A DNA stretch of 64,000 bases from Bradyrhizobium ivorense. Its GTDB lineage: Bacteria; Pseudomonadota; Alphaproteobacteria; Rhizobiales; Xanthobacteraceae. Under the pieces are notes generated by a model. The model made no database searches. It worked only from the letters and a program-made list of their open reading frames with translations, and had not been told where the DNA came from. Numbering within the stretch: the first letter of the stretch is position 1; each line of letters starts with the position of its first letter. The translations under genes and the position numbers were made by a program. Positions 26,377 to 34,629 of the stretch are shown piece by piece. Where the stretch lies: the NCBI RefSeq assembly GCF_900696085.1, contig NZ_CAADFC020000021.1:106690-170689 (forward strand). Reading direction: 5' to 3'.

Positions 26377-27411
26377 ATGGCATTCAACACAGACGTCATC
26401 GAAGCGATCGGCAATACGCCGCTGATCAAGCTGAAGCGCGCCTCCGAACTGACCGGCTGCACCATCCTCGGCAAGGCCGAGTTCATGAACCCGGGCCAGT
26501 CGGTCAAGGACCGCGCCGGCAAGTGGATGATCCTGGAAGCCGAGAAGCGGGGTGATCTCAAACCGGGCGGCCTCGTGGTCGAATCGACCGCGGGCAATAC
26601 CGGCATCGGGCTGGCGGTGGTGGCGAGCGCGCGCGGCTATCGCACGATCATCGTCATTCCGGACACCCAGAGCAAAGAGAAGAAGGACTTTCTACGGCTG
26701 TGCGGCGCCGAGCTGATCGAGTCGCCGCAGCTGCCGTACTCCAATCCGAACAACTACCAGCATGTCGGGCGTCGGCTCGCCGATCAGTTGCGCAAGACCG
26801 AACCGAACGGCGTGCTGTTCGCCGACCAGTGGAACAATCTCGACAATGCCAAGGCGCATTACGAATCGACCGGGCCAGAGATCTGGCAGCAGACCGGCGG
26901 CAAGATCGACGGCTTCATCTGCTCGGTCGGCACCGGCGGCACGCTCGCCGGCGCCAGCCGCTATCTGAAGGAGAAGAACAAGGACATCGTCACCGCCTGC
27001 GCCGACCCGCACGGCTTTGCGATGTACGAATTGTTCAAGAACGGTCAAGCCAAGTCGACCCCGGGCGACTCGATCACCGAAGGCATCGGGCTCGGCCGCG
27101 TCACGCCGGTCGTCGAGACCGCGAAGGTCGACACCGCCTTCCTGGTCTCCGACGAGGAAGCCGTGACCGTGATCTATGAACTGCTCGAGCACGAGGGCCT
27201 GTGCCTCGGCGGCTCGACCGGCGTCAACATCGCCGGTGCGATCCAGCTCGCCAAGCAGCTCGGCCCCGGCAAGACCATCGTCACGATCCTGGCGGACTCC
27301 GGCAGCCGCTATCTGTCAAAGCTGTTCAATCCGGAGTTCATGCGCTCGAAGAACCTGCCGGCGCCGGAATGGCTGGAGAAGCGCAGCAAGATTCAGCTGC
27401 CGTTCGTGTAA
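26377..27411 (+). CDS. cysK: Cysteine synthase A
   Basis: 344-residue PLP enzyme making cysteine from O-acetylserine and sulfide. NPGQSVKDRAGKWM near residue 35 carries the PLP lysine, ESTAGNTGIGLAVVA is the phosphate/substrate loop, and GTGGTLAGASRYL binds the PLP phosphate. The length of about 340 residues, rather than ~310, fits the longer cysteine synthase A type common in Rhizobiales. A cystathionine beta-synthase-like role is a less likely alternative because no CBS domains follow. ATG at 26377. A strong inverted repeat lies immediately downstream. Confidence 0.94.
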   Translation: MAFNTDVIEAIGNTPLIKLKRASELTGCTILGKAEFMNPGQSVKDRAGKWMILEAEKRGDLKPGGLVVESTAGNTGIGLAVVASARGYRTIIVIPDTQSKEKKDFLRLCGAELIESPQLPYSNPNNYQHVGRRLADQLRKTEPNGVLFADQWNNLDNAKAHYESTGPEIWQQTGGKIDGFICSVGTGGTLAGASRYLKEKNKDIVTACADPHGFAMYELFKNGQAKSTPGDSITEGIGLGRVTPVVETAKVDTAFLVSDEEAVTVIYELLEHEGLCLGGSTGVNIAGAIQLAKQLGPGKTIVTILADSGSRYLSKLFNPEFMRSKNLPAPEWLEKRSKIQLPFV

Positions 27412-27414
27412 GTA

Positions 27415-27475
27415 GCGAATAGCGAATGGTGAGTAGCGAACAGCGGAAAATCTCTATTCGCCATTCGCTATTCGC
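27415..27475. terminator. Inverted repeat between convergent cysK and aapP, possible two-way terminator
   Basis: Perfect 15-bp arms GCGAATAGCGAATGG (27415-27429) and CCATTCGCTATTCGC (27461-27475) lie between the cysK stop and the aapP stop. Each arm contains the heptamer AGCGAAT in tandem, so the element also looks like a short repeat family member. No long T-run follows on either strand; terminator function is inferred from position. Confidence 0.55.
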
Positions 27476-27487
27476 CGCTTCCCGCCC

Positions 27488-28228
27488 TCACCGCAAAATC
27501 TGACTCAAGAACAGCTTCGTCCGCGCGTGCTGCGGGTTGGCGAAGAATTCCTGCGGCGTGTTCGACTCGATGATCTGGCCGGCGTCCATGAACACGACGC
27601 GGTTGGCGACCTCGCGGGCAAAGCCCATTTCGTGGGTCACGACCAGCATGGTCATGCCCTCCCGCGCGAGATCGACCATGGTATCGAGCACCTCCTTGAC
27701 CATTTCCGGGTCGAGCGCCGAGGTCGGCTCGTCGAACAGCATCACCTTCGGGTTCATGGTCAGCGCGCGCGCGATCGCGACGCGTTGCTGCTGACCGCCC
27801 GACATCTGGCCGGGAAACTTGTTGGCCTGGTGCGGGATCTTGACCCGCTCCAGAAACTTCATCGCGGTCGCCTCGGCGTCCTTCTTCGGGATGTTGCGCA
27901 CCCAGATCGGCGCCAGCGTGCAATTGTCGAGCACGGTGAGATGCGGGAACAGGTTGAAGCTCTGGAACACCATGCCGACCTCGCGGCGGACCTCGTCGAC
28001 GCGGCGCAGGTTCGGGCCAAGCTCGATGCCGTCGACCACAATCTCGCCCTCCTGGAATTCCTCCAGCGCATTGATGCAGCGGATCAGCGTCGACTTGCCC
28101 GACCCCGACGGGCCGCAGATCACGATGCGCTCGCCGCGGCCGACTTCGAGGTTGATGTCGCGCAACACATGGAAGTCGCCGTACCATTTGTTGAGCGTGG
28201 AGATGTTGACGATCGGATCGGTGGACAT
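27488..28228 (-). CDS. aapP: General L-amino acid ABC transporter ATPase
   Basis: 246-residue ATPase powering amino-acid uptake. Walker A is GPSGSGKST near residue 39, the signature motif is MSGGQQQR, Walker B is VMLFDEPTSALDPE, and the switch histidine is in VVTHEMGFA. It closely follows the GlnQ/AapP pattern. It is last in the aapJQMP order, beginning 11 bp after the aapM stop. Start ATG at 28228; upstream in-frame codons belong to another frame of aapM. Confidence 0.95.
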   Translation of the reverse strand: MSTDPIVNISTLNKWYGDFHVLRDINLEVGRGERIVICGPSGSGKSTLIRCINALEEFQEGEIVVDGIELGPNLRRVDEVRREVGMVFQSFNLFPHLTVLDNCTLAPIWVRNIPKKDAEATAMKFLERVKIPHQANKFPGQMSGGQQQRVAIARALTMNPKVMLFDEPTSALDPEMVKEVLDTMVDLAREGMTMLVVTHEMGFAREVANRVVFMDAGQIIESNTPQEFFANPQHARTKLFLSQILR

Positions 28229-28239
28229 GGTGACCTTGT

Positions 28240-29760
28240 TCAGTTGCGGCGGTGGGCGTTGAGCCGGTTTTCGACGAACAGCGAGTAGCGCGACATGCCA
28301 AAGCAGAACACGAAGTAGATCATCCCGGCAAAGGCGAAGCCGGTGAAGGCCGTGGTCGGCGTCGACCAGGTCGGATCCGAGAACGTCGCGTGCAGCGAGC
28401 CGAGCAGATCGAACAGCGCGACGATCGAGACCAGCGAGGTGTCCTTGAACAGCGCGATGAAACTGTTGACGAGGCCGGGAATGACGTGGCGCAGCGCCTG
28501 CGGCATCACGATCAGCGACGTCGTCTTCCACCAGGACAGGCCGAGTGCGCTCGCCGCTTCGCCCTGCCCGCGTGGAATCGCCGCTAGGCCGCCGCGCACC
28601 ACCTCGGCCTGGTAGGCGCCGGCGAACAGCGCGATGCCGATCAGCGCGCGGACCAGGCCGTCGACGTTGAAATTGCCCGGCAGGAACAGCGGCAGCATGT
28701 AGGTCGCAAAGAACAGCACGGTGATCAGCGGCACGCCGCGCCAGAACTCGATGAACGCGATCGAGAAGACCCGAATCAGCGGGATGGTCGAGCGGCGGCC
28801 GAGCGCCAGCGCAATGCCGATCGGCATCGAGGTGACGATGCCGGTGACGGAGACCACGAGCGTCACCAGCAGGCCGCCCCACAGCCTGGTGTCGACGACC
28901 GCGAGCCCGCCGCGGTCGAGCCCCATCAGCTTGATCACGACGGCGATGCCGGCAAAGGTCACGAGGCTCGCGAGCAGCGCGCGCTGCCCGGTCCGCATGC
29001 CGCCGCCGAGGAAAAACAGGATCAGCGAGACGATCACCGCGGTGAGCAGGAAGTCGTACCACAGCGGCTGGCCCGACATCTGGAGCTGATCGCGCAGCCA
29101 GGTCAGCGGGAAGATAAGCCAGCCGACCGCGCTGCCGATCAGCACGATCAGCTTGCCGATCCCCCACAGCACCGGGCCGATCGCCGAATTTTGGCTGAGA
29201 TTGACCAGCACCTGCCCGGCATTGACGATGCTGTCGCCGAACAGCTGCGAGAGGCTTGCGACCCAGCTGACGCCAAAACCGGTCAGGCCGCCGCCGCGCA
29301 GCAGGAAGAACGCGACCACCGGGAAGGCGAAGAAGAACAGGCTCGCATTGAGGCCCTTCGCCGGCAGCCGTGGAATCAGCAGCGGTGCCAGCAGCACGAC
29401 CGCGAGGATGAAGGTCAAATTGACCCGCCAGCGCTCGGCTTCCGGATAGAAGCCGTAGATCAGTTGGGTCAGCTTGGCCTGGATATATGGCCAGCAAGCG
29501 CCGACCTGATGCCCGGTATTTTCTGCAAGGCAGGCATTGCGGTCCTTGCCGCTCCAGACCGCATCGACCAGCAGGAATTTCAGCGCCGGAATGATGGTGT
29601 ACCAGAGCAGCAGCAGCGCCACGATGGTGAGCAGGATGTTGGTCGGCGAATTGAGCAGCCGCGTGCGCACGAAGCCGATGAAGCCGGTGGTTTTCACCGG
29701 CGCCGGACGTTCCGGGACGAGGTCCTGCCGGACGAAGGATGACGCAGTGACGTCGGTCAT
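28240..29760 (-). CDS. aapM: General L-amino acid ABC transporter permease AapM
   Basis: 506-residue inner membrane permease, longer than GlnP-type permeases, as is normal for AapM, because of an extended N-terminal membrane region. The conserved cytoplasmic loop is EAASALGLSWWKTTSLIVMP followed by ALRHVIPGLVNSFIALFKDT. It pairs with AapQ to form the channel. ATG at 29760 overlaps the aapQ stop by 4 bp. Confidence 0.95.
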   Translation of the reverse strand: MTDVTASSFVRQDLVPERPAPVKTTGFIGFVRTRLLNSPTNILLTIVALLLLWYTIIPALKFLLVDAVWSGKDRNACLAENTGHQVGACWPYIQAKLTQLIYGFYPEAERWRVNLTFILAVVLLAPLLIPRLPAKGLNASLFFFAFPVVAFFLLRGGGLTGFGVSWVASLSQLFGDSIVNAGQVLVNLSQNSAIGPVLWGIGKLIVLIGSAVGWLIFPLTWLRDQLQMSGQPLWYDFLLTAVIVSLILFFLGGGMRTGQRALLASLVTFAGIAVVIKLMGLDRGGLAVVDTRLWGGLLVTLVVSVTGIVTSMPIGIALALGRRSTIPLIRVFSIAFIEFWRGVPLITVLFFATYMLPLFLPGNFNVDGLVRALIGIALFAGAYQAEVVRGGLAAIPRGQGEAASALGLSWWKTTSLIVMPQALRHVIPGLVNSFIALFKDTSLVSIVALFDLLGSLHATFSDPTWSTPTTAFTGFAFAGMIYFVFCFGMSRYSLFVENRLNAHRRN

Positions 29761-30968
29761 GCCCCTGCCCCCAGGCTCCGGTTGATGCGCCAGCCATAAA
29801 CGCTCATGACCGCGCTGGTGACCAGCGAGATCAACAGATAGACACCCATGGTGATGGCGATGATCTCGATCGCCTGGCCGGTCTGGCTCAGCGTCGTGCC
29901 GGCGAACACCGAGACCAGGTCGGGATAGCCGATCGCGACCGCCAGCGACGAGTTCTTGGTCAGATTGAGATACTGGTTGGTCAGCGGCGGCACGATCACG
30001 CGCATCGCCTGCGGCACCACGATCAGCCGCAAGGTGGCGCCGCGCGACAGGCCGAGCGAGGAGCCGGCCTCCATCTGCCCCTTGTGCACCGACAGGATGC
30101 CGGCGCGGACGATCTCGGCGATGAACGCCGCCGTATAGGTCGACAGCGCGACCAGCAGCGCAACCAGTTCGGGGATGACGCGCGCCCCGCCGGCGAAATT
30201 GAAACCCTTCAGCTGCGGCATCTCGAAGGTCAGCGGCAGTCCGAAGATCAGCATCGTCGCCAGCGGCAGGCCGAACAGGAGGCCAAGTACAGTGGGCCAG
30301 ATCCGGATCGCCTGCCCGCGCTGGAACAGGGCCCGCCGCGCGTAGCTGCGCAAGGCCAGCGCGCCGACAATGCCGATCGCGATCGCGATCAGGAACGGAT
30401 CAAGCCCGGCCTCGCCGATCGGCCGCGGGATCACGAGGCCGCGGTTGGACAGGAAGGCGGTGTTGAACAGCGAGATGCTCTGCCGCGGCCCCGGCAGCGC
30501 CGCCAGCACCGCGAGGTACCAGAACAAGAGCTGGAACAGCAGCGGCAGATTGCGCACCAGCTCGACATAGATCTCGCCGATCCGCGCCAGCAGCCAGTTC
30601 GGCGACAGCCGGCACAGCGCGATGATGAAGCCGATGATGGTGGCGAAGATGATGCCGATCACCGCCACCAGAAGGGTATTGAGCAGGCCGACCAGGAACA
30701 CCCGCGTATAGGTGTCCGATCCCGAATACGGGACCAGGTTCAGGCTGACGTCGAAGCCCGCGGTGTTCTTGAGAAAGCCGAAGCCGGAGGCGATGCGCTG
30801 CGTCTCCAGGTTGGCGCGGGCATTGGCCACGATCTCGTAGGCCACCCAGGCCAGCACCGCCGCGAACACGATCTGCACGGCAAGTCCGGTCCAGCCGGAC
30901 TTGCCGCCGAGCGCGCGCTTCAGGCGGAAGATGAATTGCGGCGGTGGTTTTCGGGGCTCGGTCGTCAT
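29757..30968 (-). CDS. aapQ: General L-amino acid ABC transporter permease AapQ
   Basis: 403-residue permease. The HisQ/M-type loop reads EAGSSLGLSRGATLRLIVVP and QAMRVIVPPLTNQYLNLTKN. About eight membrane helices are visible, including FNFAGGARVIPELVALLVAL-type segments. It sits 24 bp after aapJ and overlaps aapM by 4 bp. Confidence 0.95.
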   Translation of the reverse strand: MTTEPRKPPPQFIFRLKRALGGKSGWTGLAVQIVFAAVLAWVAYEIVANARANLETQRIASGFGFLKNTAGFDVSLNLVPYSGSDTYTRVFLVGLLNTLLVAVIGIIFATIIGFIIALCRLSPNWLLARIGEIYVELVRNLPLLFQLLFWYLAVLAALPGPRQSISLFNTAFLSNRGLVIPRPIGEAGLDPFLIAIAIGIVGALALRSYARRALFQRGQAIRIWPTVLGLLFGLPLATMLIFGLPLTFEMPQLKGFNFAGGARVIPELVALLVALSTYTAAFIAEIVRAGILSVHKGQMEAGSSLGLSRGATLRLIVVPQAMRVIVPPLTNQYLNLTKNSSLAVAIGYPDLVSVFAGTTLSQTGQAIEIIAITMGVYLLISLVTSAVMSVYGWRINRSLGAGA

Positions 30969-30992
30969 CGCCGCAGCCGCCCTGTCACCAGA

Positions 30993-32009
30993 TCAGCGGA
31001 TCGGTGGCGCGTACTGGATGCCGCCCTTGCTCCAGAGGTTGTTGAGCCCGCGCGCAATCTGCAGCTTCGAGCCGGCACCGACGTTGCGATCGTACATCTC
31101 GCCGTAATTGCCGACCGCCTTGATGATCCGGGAGAACCAGTCCTTGGTCAGGCCGAGCTGCTCGCCGAGATTGCCGTCGGTGCCGAAGGCGCGCTTCAGG
31201 TCGGGCTTGTCCGACTTGGCCATCTCGTCGACGTTCTTCTGGGTGACGCCGAGTTCCTCGGCATTGAGCTGGGCGAACAGCGTCCACTTCACGATGTCGA
31301 ACCACTGGTCGTCGCCATGGCGGACCATCGGGCCGAGCGGCTCCTTGGAGATCACCTCGGGCAGCACGACGTGGTCGGCGGGGTTGGCGAGCTTGAGCCG
31401 CTGGGCATAGAGCTGGGAGACGTCGGAGGTAAACACGTCGCAGCGGCCGGTCTCGTAGGCCTTCACGGTCTCGTCGGCGCCGGCGAACGCGATCACCTCA
31501 TACTTCATATTGTTGCCCTTGAAGTAGTCGGCGAGGTTCTGCTCGGTGGTGGTGCCGGTCTGCACGCAGACCGAGGCGCTGTTCAGTTCCAGCGCCGAAT
31601 TGACCTTGAGCGACTTCTTCACCAGAAAACCCTGCCCGTCGTAATAGGTCACGCCGGTGAAGTTGGCGCCGAGCGAGGTGTCGCGCGACAGCGTCCAGGT
31701 GGTGTTGCGCGACAGCACGTCGATCTCGCCGGACTGCAGCGCCGTGAAGCGGTCCTTGGCCGACAGCGGCACGAACTTGACCTTGGTCGGATCGTCGAAG
31801 ATCGCGGCCGCGATCGCGCGGCAGACGTCGACGTCGATGCCGGTCCAGTTCCCCTTGTCGTCGGGCGACGAGAAGCCCGGCAGGCCGCCGCTGACGCCGC
31901 AGGACAGCTGACCCCGGTCCTTGACTGTCTTGAGGGTTTGCGCCGAGGCGGCCTGGACCGAAAGGGCGGCGGCTGCGGCAAGGGTGAGAGCCAGGGATAC
32001 GCGTTTCAT
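30993..32009 (-). CDS. aapJ: General L-amino acid ABC transporter substrate-binding protein
   Basis: 338-residue periplasmic binding protein. The signal peptide MKRVSLALTLAAAAALSVQA is followed by ASAQTLKTVKDRGQLSCGVS. Family markers are WTGIDVDVCRAIAAAIF, SGEIDVLSRNTTWTLSRDT and YDGQGFLVKK. The Aap system of Rhizobium takes up many L-amino acids and influences efflux and nodulation physiology. ATG at 32009; the longer in-frame extension to 32228 is upstream regulatory DNA. It is divergent from metC. Confidence 0.95.
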   Translation of the reverse strand: MKRVSLALTLAAAAALSVQAASAQTLKTVKDRGQLSCGVSGGLPGFSSPDDKGNWTGIDVDVCRAIAAAIFDDPTKVKFVPLSAKDRFTALQSGEIDVLSRNTTWTLSRDTSLGANFTGVTYYDGQGFLVKKSLKVNSALELNSASVCVQTGTTTEQNLADYFKGNNMKYEVIAFAGADETVKAYETGRCDVFTSDVSQLYAQRLKLANPADHVVLPEVISKEPLGPMVRHGDDQWFDIVKWTLFAQLNAEELGVTQKNVDEMAKSDKPDLKRAFGTDGNLGEQLGLTKDWFSRIIKAVGNYGEMYDRNVGAGSKLQIARGLNNLWSKGGIQYAPPIR

Positions 32010-32109
32010 GGGCGGGGGCCTTTCAGGGGTCGTCCGTTGGACGTTTGCTAGTGATCGCCTCGCGTTCACGGGCCACCCCGATGATCCCCTGCAGCAATAA
32101 AGCCGATCT

Positions 32110-32140
32110 GACCGGTAGTCTTGACGTGCTATCCGGTCAG
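32110..32140. promoter_or_regulatory. Inverted repeat in the aapJ/metC spacer, possible operator
   Basis: TGACCGGTAG and CTATCCGGTCA form near-perfect arms (one inserted base) around TCTTGACGTG. It lies about 100 bp upstream of aapJ in the 328-bp divergent spacer (32010-32337). It could be a regulator site for the transporter. No known consensus is claimed. Confidence 0.35.
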
Positions 32141-32232
32141 GCAAAGGATCGTAGGTCGCGGCAGGCCCCTCAACGTGCGGCGACTGGTAGTTGCGGCGCA
32201 TCACATAGCGACTGACGAGCCGGGTCAAGGGG

Positions 32233-32262
32233 TTGACGCACGTCTTCTACCTCTTGTTAGTA
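32233..32262 (+). promoter_or_regulatory. Possible metC promoter
   Basis: TTGACG at 32233-32238 matches a -35 box; about 17-18 bp further is a weak TTAGTA-like -10. The metC start codon is about 75 bp downstream with a hairpin between. The -10 match is poor. Confidence 0.3.
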
Positions 32263-32273
32263 GCAATCCCGGC

Positions 32274-32298
32274 GTAACCCGTCGTCCCGACGGGTTAC
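32274..32298 (+). promoter_or_regulatory. Perfect hairpin in the metC leader
   Basis: GTAACCCGTC and GACGGGTTAC form a perfect 10-bp stem with loop GTCCC, ending 39 bp before the metC ATG. It is the strongest structure in the divergent spacer. It could be an attenuator, a protein-binding dyad, or an operator overlapping the promoter. It does not match a SAM riboswitch I can recognise. Confidence 0.5.
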
Positions 32299-32337
32299 GG
32301 CTGCGGCAAAAAGTCTAAAGTCCAATGGCTGCGCCCC

Positions 32338-33534
32338 ATGACCTCATCCGACGGCTCCACGCCCGCCCCTCCGCAACATTCCGCAACACGCCTGGTTACG
32401 GCCGGCCGTGACACCAAGGCCCAAAAGGGCTTTGTCAATCCGCCGGTTTTCCACGGCTCCACCGTGCTCTATCCGACCGCGGAGGACCTGCACGCCCATC
32501 GCGCCGAATTCACCTATGGCCGCCACGGCACCCCGACCACACGGGCGCTGCAGGACGTGCTGATGGCGCTGGAGGGCCCGCAATGCGCCGGCGTCGGCCT
32601 CGCCCCCTCGGGACTGTCGGCCATTTCCACCACACTGCTCGCGGTACTGAAGGCCGGCGATCATCTCCTGGTCTGCGACAACGCCTACCGGCCGACCCGC
32701 AATTTCTGCGAGGGCATGCTGAAGCGGCTCGGCATCGAGACCAGCTATTTCGATCCTATGATCGGCGGTGGCATCGCGGCGCTGTTCAAGCCCAACACCC
32801 GCGCGGTGCTGGTCGAGGCGCCGGGCTCGCAATCCTTCGAGATGCCCGACCTCCGCGCGATCGCGGACGTCGCGCACGCCCACAGCGCTCTCGTGATCGA
32901 CGACAACACCTGGGCGACGCCGCTGTACCACCGGTCGCTCGAGCAGGGCGTCGACATCAGCATGCAGGCCGGCACCAAATATATCGGCGGCCATTCCGAC
33001 ATCATGTTCGGCACCATCTCGGCGAATGCCAAGGCCTGGCCGCTGGTTACGGAGGCGATCCGCCTGCTCGGCGTCTGCGCCGGACCCGATGACGTCTATC
33101 TCGCGCTGCGCGGCGTGCGCACGCTGTCGGTGCGGCTCGCGCAGCACCATCGCTCCGGGCTCGACATCGCGCGCTGGCTCGCAGGCCGGCCGGAGGTCGC
33201 GCGCGTTCTGCACCCAGCGCTGGAAACCGATCCGGGACATGCGATCTGGAAGCGCGATTTCACGGGCGCCTCCGGCCTGTTCAGCATCGTGCTGAAGCCG
33301 GTGCCGCAGAAGGCCGTCGACACCATGCTGAACACGCTCAAACTGTTCGGCATGGGGTTTTCCTGGGGCGGCTTCGAGAGCCTCGCGATCCCGTTCGACT
33401 GCAGCGAATATCGCACCGCGACCAAATGGGCGCCGGGCGGGCCGACGCTGCGGCTGCATATCGGGCTCGAGAATGTCGACGACCTCAAGGCCGATCTCGA
33501 TCGCGGCTTTGCGGCGCTGCAAGCCGCGGTCTGA
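32338..33534 (+). CDS. metC: Cystathionine beta-lyase
   Basis: 398-residue Cys/Met metabolism PLP enzyme, cleaving cystathionine to homocysteine in methionine synthesis. Landmarks are TAGRDTKAQKGFVNPPVFHG (N-terminal substrate/PLP region), YGRHGTPTTRALQ, and the PLP lysine in MQAGTKYIGGHSD near residue 209. The C-terminal SLAIPFDCSEYRTATKWAPG and RLHIGLENVDDLKADL separate MetC from the gamma-synthase MetB. ATG at 32338. It is alone on its strand, with a 291-bp spacer before cpaB. Confidence 0.92.
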   Translation: MTSSDGSTPAPPQHSATRLVTAGRDTKAQKGFVNPPVFHGSTVLYPTAEDLHAHRAEFTYGRHGTPTTRALQDVLMALEGPQCAGVGLAPSGLSAISTTLLAVLKAGDHLLVCDNAYRPTRNFCEGMLKRLGIETSYFDPMIGGGIAALFKPNTRAVLVEAPGSQSFEMPDLRAIADVAHAHSALVIDDNTWATPLYHRSLEQGVDISMQAGTKYIGGHSDIMFGTISANAKAWPLVTEAIRLLGVCAGPDDVYLALRGVRTLSVRLAQHHRSGLDIARWLAGRPEVARVLHPALETDPGHAIWKRDFTGASGLFSIVLKPVPQKAVDTMLNTLKLFGMGFSWGGFESLAIPFDCSEYRTATKWAPGGPTLRLHIGLENVDDLKADLDRGFAALQAAV

Positions 33535-33825
33535 TCCGCGCACGCCCAAGCCGCGCATTACCGCTGCATTAACCACGGCCGCCGTGCCGCGGCATCGCGC
33601 ATCGTGATCGACGACGCGCGTCGCACACGCGCGCGATATCCGGAATTTTGCGGGGATTTGACCGCATCGATAACCAGCCGTTCACCATCCCCACCAATCC
33701 CTTAATCGGCCGGCCCGGCCATCAAGTTCCCTTATACTTTTGCCGCCGTAGTCATGCTCCCGGGAAGGGCTGTCAGCACCGCAAGGTTGTGTGACCGCCT
33801 GCTGCAAGGGCATTCAGTCAAGCAC

Positions 33826-34629
33826 ATGAAGACGGCACGCATCGTGGTCCTCGCCATCGCCGGCGTCGCAGGCCTCGCGGCCACCTATCTCGCGAGCGTA
33901 AGCCAGCAGAAGCCGGAGCCGCCGCCCGCGCCGGTCGTGCAGTTGCCGACCGTCGAGGTGCTGGTGGCGAAGGCCGACATCGGCCTCGGCCAGCCGATCA
34001 AGCCGGAAGACGTGCAATGGCAGCGCTGGCCGGCCGAGACCGCCAGCAGCGCCTTCCTGCGCCAGGATACCAATCCCGACGCGATGAAGGATGTGATCGG
34101 TTCGATCGCGCGCTCCCCCTTCATCGGCGGCGAGCCGATCCGCGAGCAGAAGCTGGTCAAGGCCGACGGCAGCGGCTTCATGGCCGCGATCCTGCCTTCC
34201 GGCATGCGCGCGATCTCCACCGAAATCTCGCCGGAGACCGGCGCCGGCGGCTTCATCCTGCCGGGCGACCGCGTCGACGTGATCCTGTCCAAGCGCGACA
34301 AGAACCCCGAGCGGTCCGGCGCCGACGTCATCTCCACCGAAGTCCTGCTGTCAAACGTCCGCGTGCTGGCGATCGACCAGGCGCCGAAGGAGAAGGACGG
34401 CAGCAACTCGCTGGTCGGCCGCACCGTCACCCTCGAGCTGAAGCCCGAGCAGACCGAAACGCTGGCGCGGGCGCGGCAAACCGGTGTCCTGACGCTCGCG
34501 CTGCGCAGCATCGCCGACGTCAACGAGAAGACCGACGAGACCTCGGCCGACGACCACGCCTCGAAACGGGGCGAGAGCATCAGGGTGGTTCGCTACGGCG
34601 TGCCCAGTGCTCCGACGACACAGAAGTGA
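33826..34629 (+). CDS. cpaB: Flp/Tad pilus assembly protein CpaB
   Basis: 267-residue inner-membrane-anchored periplasmic protein with a single N-terminal helix (IVVLAIAGVAGLAATYLAS). A SAF domain (VEVLVAKADIGLGQPIKPED) and the RcpC/CpaB domain (MRAISTEISPETGAGGFILP, then GDRVDVILSKRD) follow. CpaB/RcpC stabilises the secretin complex of Tad pili. ATG at 33826; in-frame codons reach back to 33754 without homology. Its TGA overlaps the cpaC ATG by one base. First of four coupled genes. Confidence 0.94.
   Translation: MKTARIVVLAIAGVAGLAATYLASVSQQKPEPPPAPVVQLPTVEVLVAKADIGLGQPIKPEDVQWQRWPAETASSAFLRQDTNPDAMKDVIGSIARSPFIGGEPIREQKLVKADGSGFMAAILPSGMRAISTEISPETGAGGFILPGDRVDVILSKRDKNPERSGADVISTEVLLSNVRVLAIDQAPKEKDGSNSLVGRTVTLELKPEQTETLARARQTGVLTLALRSIADVNEKTDETSADDHASKRGESIRVVRYGVPSAPTTQK

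Noticed and set aside
32010..32337. A SAM-II riboswitch upstream of metC
   Set aside because: Only a simple hairpin was found; the conserved pseudoknot sequences could not be recognised by eye.
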